Below the pieces are notes generated by a model. The model did no database searches and was not told the origin of the DNA. It saw only the letters and a program-made list of their open reading frames with translations. Positions 61,601 to 64,000 of a DNA stretch of 64,000 nucleotides are shown in pieces. The DNA is from JABDKH01 sp963768565. GTDB lineage: Bacteria; Bacteroidota; Rhodothermia; Rhodothermales; JABDKH01. Each line of letters opens with the position of its first letter. Position 1 is the stretch's first letter. A program made the translations under genes and the position numbers. The stretch lies in contig CAVYIO010000012.1 in the NCBI GenBank assembly GCA_963768565.1, forward strand, positions 1 to 64,000, written 5' to 3'.

Positions 61601-61872
61601 CGTCCGGACCAGCCAGCGATCTCGACATTGTGATTCATTTTGGTGGCACAGAGACTCAGCGCGAACAGTTGTCCCTGTGGCTGGATGGTTGGAGTCGATC
61701 GCTCGCGGAGATCAATTATCTCCGCACCGGATATCGCACCGAAGGGCTGCTCGATCTGCACTTTGTGTCGGACGAACAGATCGAGAACAAGAGCAGCTTC
61801 GGCGCGAAGATCGGTGCAGTTACGGACGCGGCACGTCCGTTGGAACTTGGCACGCGTTTCCCTGCCCGGTAG
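58681..61872 (+). CDS. PEP/pyruvate-binding domain protein fused to a nucleotidyltransferase domain
   Basis: Intact, 1,063 residues from ATG 58681, 10 bp after the previous gene. N-terminal GAF-like sensor (about 1-160), helical linker, ATP-grasp PPDK_N domain (GGKSSGLF at 347, IIRSSSLLEDQTGAAFSG at 447, LLQCRAQ), then the C-terminal module shared with its neighbour (GPGRWGSRGD at 790, SFGTHFFQDL) and finally a pol-beta-type nucleotidyltransferase domain (from about 955): GSAKNATSGPASDLDIVIHF with the DxD pair, and a later LLDLHFV aspartate. The His domain of PEP synthases is absent. This architecture suggests a signalling or protein-modifying enzyme; its substrate is not known. Confidence 0.8.
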   Translation: MTSHDNQIEGILHTLQERAKELNCLYTVDEVLSQLDLPPDVVLQELVNALPAGWQYPDICRARITIGEHRFDSTDFHESEWSQHIDIILDDVQAGAIEVFYLAPAPRADEGPFLKEERKLIRAIADRVALHLLQRRVRSAHDRLADAIESVESEKDSSWKVILDFLRRTDQPLLARITRKMINYLAWTGVDQAKQLLRAYVTDGGPEGDGGVEENRPLPRGDLEDVTTLADKAFEIASRNCSDDEMISNIRAWIEEDKASALVDTLETTHSSLSDIAAALDRFRSSELNEDEMPRALQTSLRASLLRRFFSGDMNFLRVLKNTVRVEDFQQLIRRVVFSSRSHGSLGGKSSGLFTATTLLERATEHRDVFDRIKVPKTWYISSDSVLEFIRHNNLDDVYDYKYRDIERVRRDYPHIVQVFKNSQFPTEISNGLAVALDDFGQCPLIIRSSSLLEDQTGAAFSGKYKSLFVANHGTKKENLAALQDAVAEVYASVFAPDPIEYRAERGLLDVHEEMAVMIQEVVGVRVGKYFLPSFAGVAFSQNEFRWSPRIQREDGLVRLVPGLGTRAVDRLSDDYPVLFSPGKPGLRVNVTVDEVIRYSPQKIDVIDLDENEFRTISVKGLLREFGDEYPLARKLVSIVSGDSMRAPTALEPDWESDEVVVTFAGLMNDSSFARDSKLLLDYLSSELGYPVDLEFASDGENLFLLQCRAQSASADFEPSPIPRNLPRERVLFTANRFVSNGRIPDITHIVYVDPEGYASLPRVEDLKSVARAVGRLNKILPRRQFILMGPGRWGSRGDIKLGVGVTYGEINNTAVLMEVAWTKGNYVPELSFGTHFFQDLVEADIRYLPLYPDENDVLFNELFLRRANSILSEVLPEYAHLDDVIRVIDVPGTAEGQILKILLNAELEEAVGFFSSPTVDTGEKLDVEFRVEERSEDHWRWRLLMAERVAASLDAERFGVKAMYVIGSAKNATSGPASDLDIVIHFGGTETQREQLSLWLDGWSRSLAEINYLRTGYRTEGLLDLHFVSDEQIENKSSFGAKIGAVTDAARPLELGTRFPAR

Positions 61873-61881
61873 GCCGAGGTT

Positions 61882-62731
61882 CTACAGCAAAGTCCGCTCC
61901 GCCGACTCGAGATGTTCCAGGTCAAAGCGTACCACGCACAGCTCGGGACCATCGTGGGCCGCACTGAACATGTGCGTGCCCCCTATCCGGTCTCGCCACG
62001 ACCCCGTAAGACGCGCAGATTCGTGGATATGACCGTGAAGCGTGAGCAACGGCTGGCGTTTCTCGATGAATCGCTGAACGGCGATGCTGCCGACATGGAG
62101 GTCGAGAGGAACGTGGTCCACCATCATGCCATCCGTCGCCGCACGATCCAGATTGGTGTCGTACGGCGGTGTGTGAAAGAGCATTACGGCGCGCATGAGA
62201 TCGATCTCCGCAGTCAGTCGGTCGAGGTCGCTTAGGATCGTGGCGTTTCGAGTTTCACGAGGCTCGACCGGGATGGATCGAATACCCTTCTTCCGGCGAC
62301 ACGGCACCCGGCGGAACGTATCTGGATACGTCATACTTCTCCCAGTCCTTGTTCAGAAAGGGTGTCGGGGGAACGTAGGAGTAGCCGAGGACCGAATGTC
62401 CCGCAACCTCGCGGTTGGCATTGTGCACATAATGCCAGAGATCGCGGTCGTCCAACTCTCGAGCTTTGTCCTCTTCGGCGCGGGGGTCGTCGTTTCCCAG
62501 TATGGCGAATACGTCCGGGTAGTCGGCGCCCAGGGAATCTCTCAAGCGAAGCAGATTGATGGAGATAAAATCATCGATGAAGTCGTCATAGTCTGAAGCG
62601 TCCGCAAAATGCGGTGTCAGGTCGCCTCCGAGAAAGACGACCGATGGCCGATCTCTCCGAATCACATCAAATAGCTTCTCGTATCGGTCGACGCGACCGT
62701 GCAGATCGGAAACAAAGAGGCACTGACTCAT
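61882..62731 (-). CDS. Calcineurin-like metallophosphoesterase (one frame break)
   Basis: About 282 residues. Metal-site motifs: FVSDLHGRVDRY, FLGGDLTPH, AILGNDDPR, FHTPPYDTNLD and LHGHIHES. Close in layout to small cytosolic phosphoesterases that act on phosphodiesters or nucleotides. ATG 62731; one frame change near 62275, after YVPPGAVSPEEGYS. It ends 9 bp from the convergent fusion gene. Confidence 0.85.
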
Positions 62732-62945
62732 GGCACCATGTGTGGCATCTTCTGTGACGACGACTGCCCACTCTGCACTTGCGGAGAAGCATCTCAGGGT
62801 TCATCAATAATACCGTTCTATTCCAAGATAGGCACGCCGCCCGGCTTGCAGATGACGTCGCCTGGACGGAACTACTCTTCGAAAGTTATCCGCCGTGCCG
62901 CGATGGAAGAGATCGGGCAGACGTCCGTACGCGGTCCACGTCAGA

Positions 62946-64000
62946 TTACTGTGAGGCTTCGATCCGCTTCAGACTTGCTCTCGCCGCCTCCACAATGGGC
63001 TGCAACTCGGCGTCCGCATCCGCCCACAGTTCGATGAACCGCCGGTAATGCCTGCGCAGCTTCTTCCACGTTGCCGAGTTTCTCATAAAGCTCGCCCATC
63101 CGCCGATGAGCGGGAGCATTGAAGACGGTGTCAAAGGCACTGTTCTCGGCAAACGAACGGTAGTACTGAATAGCCTCCTCGTATCGCCCCGCATCCCTCA
63201 GCAACTCAGCTTTCACGAATCGATCACGTACCAGAGAAACAAAGGGAGAAGCAAACAACAGGTTGTACCATGCATGTCCCTTCTGACGGAGCAGCAACGT
63301 CAGTGCTTCATCGGAGCGACCCGCGTTTAGAGCGATATTCGCCTTCAGGCTCAGGGCAAGGTCGGCACCGGTAGAACCCAGGCTCGGCGTATTTTCCACC
63401 GTTACGTACTCAGCGGCGTACAATTCTGCCTTCCCTATCTCACCTATCTCCGCCGACAGTAAACCGAGTAAATACAGTCGCAGGTTGACATGAAAATCCT
63501 CGTGAACGACGTGCCAGCTCTGCGGGTTGGAGCCTCGGCGCACAGCCCCGGCGTCCCATGCCTCGAGCCTCGTAATCATCCGGGCAATCGCCTGCTCGTT
63601 CTTCGGAAAAAACGGGAGGGCAAGGAGAAACCCCTCATATGGCAACGCTGAATCTCTTGGAGACCTGGAGTGCCTCAGCCATTGCTGAGTTCGCCAGTCC
63701 TATTCGGCCGGCACTCGCCTCGAGGTACGACAACCACAGGTAACCGAGCACTCTTTGCTCCGTTGAGAAGCCGGGTCTCGTCATGTAGCGGGCGAACGGG
63801 ATAGCGTCCGGCGGCCAGCCCGACTGTACGGCGACCGCGTGACCAGCGAGTGCTACCGCTCCCTCCGACGCGCCCTCCATACTTCGAAAGGCCTCGCTCA
63901 TCATCTCTTCGTCGTCGTGGACGGCCGCCTGGAGTGCGTAAACCTCGACGATTCGATCGCCGTCCGGATTCAATTCAATGATGCGCTCAACCAGGCTGTC
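62946..64000 (-). CDS. TPR-repeat protein (partial, frame-broken)
   Basis: The 5' end lies beyond the window; the frame is open at 64000. Visible TPR-like helices: LGYLWLSYLEASAGRIGLA, LALSLKANIALNAGRSDEAL, VKAELLRDAGRYEEAIQYYR, MGELYEKLGNVEEAAQHYRR. The C-terminus ends LKRIEASQ at 62946 after frame changes near 63640 and 63050. The composition resembles the TPR tail of serine/threonine kinases or adenylate cyclases of this phylum, but no catalytic part is inside the window. Confidence 0.7.

Noticed and set aside
56886..61872. PEP synthase or pyruvate phosphate dikinase
   Set aside because: Both proteins have the nucleotide-binding domain but I find neither the phosphohistidine swivelling domain nor the PEP-binding barrel.

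Overview
The window looks like a chromosomal, near-origin segment from a GC-rich member of the Fibrobacteres-Chlorobi-Bacteroidetes group, most like Rhodothermota (the Salinibacter/Rhodothermales side). Reasons: at least five exported proteins end in a type A type IX secretion (T9SS) sorting domain, several exported proteins are lipoproteins, Shine-Dalgarno sequences are mostly weak, and the core gene order rpmH-rnpA-yidC-mnmE-mnmG-rsmG is origin-proximal in many bacteria. Two ParB-binding (parS-like) 16-mers between murQ and mfd support a near-origin position. This placement is inference; no 16S rRNA gene is present.

Layout. 1-22.4 kb is mostly housekeeping: uvrA (5' end outside the window), a GT4 glycosyltransferase, an RND/MMPL exporter, a MaoC hydratase, an M48 metalloprotease lipoprotein, recF, murQ, the parS-like pair, mfd, and a long minus-strand run (rpmH, rnpA, yidC, mnmE, mnmG, rsmG, WYL regulator) with ATGA overlaps at its end. 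22.5-22.8 kb holds tRNA-Gly(CCC) and tRNA-Val(UAC). 22.8-39 kb is rich in secreted products: a LamG protein, a leucine-rich-repeat/FecR protein, an esterase and a smaller T9SS cargo, plus a subtilase lipoprotein, an M61 peptidase, an alcohol dehydrogenase and an ACT protein. 40-46.3 kb holds an aldo/keto reductase, a tandemly duplicated subtilase unit with repeats, a small conserved lipoprotein and an orphan T9SS domain. 46.5-55.1 kb holds an intradiol dioxygenase, a ChbG-like deacetylase, a reaction-centre-type cytochrome c, a hydrolase/PAP2/PD40 operon, a YWTD beta-propeller T9SS cargo and a membrane protein. 55.5-64 kb holds glutamate dehydrogenase followed by two unusual PEP/pyruvate-binding-domain proteins, then a metallophosphoesterase and a TPR protein cut by the window end.

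The strongest new signal is a 5' leader of about 160 nt found three times (before the 77-residue lipoprotein at 32001 and before the subtilases at 41971 and 44093). The diverged copies keep the same hairpins with compensatory changes, and an invariant 12-nt loop can form a perfect 7-bp pseudoknot with an upstream strand. I could not match it to a riboswitch class I know. A second candidate system is the GDH / PEP-binding / PEP-binding-nucleotidyltransferase gene trio.

Caution: about half of the larger genes, including near-universal ones (uvrA, recF, mfd, mnmG, mnmE, yidC), are broken by single-base frame changes. Conserved sequence resumes at once in another frame, so most of these breaks are probably sequencing or assembly errors. 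Broken genes are listed as one feature spanning all their pieces.
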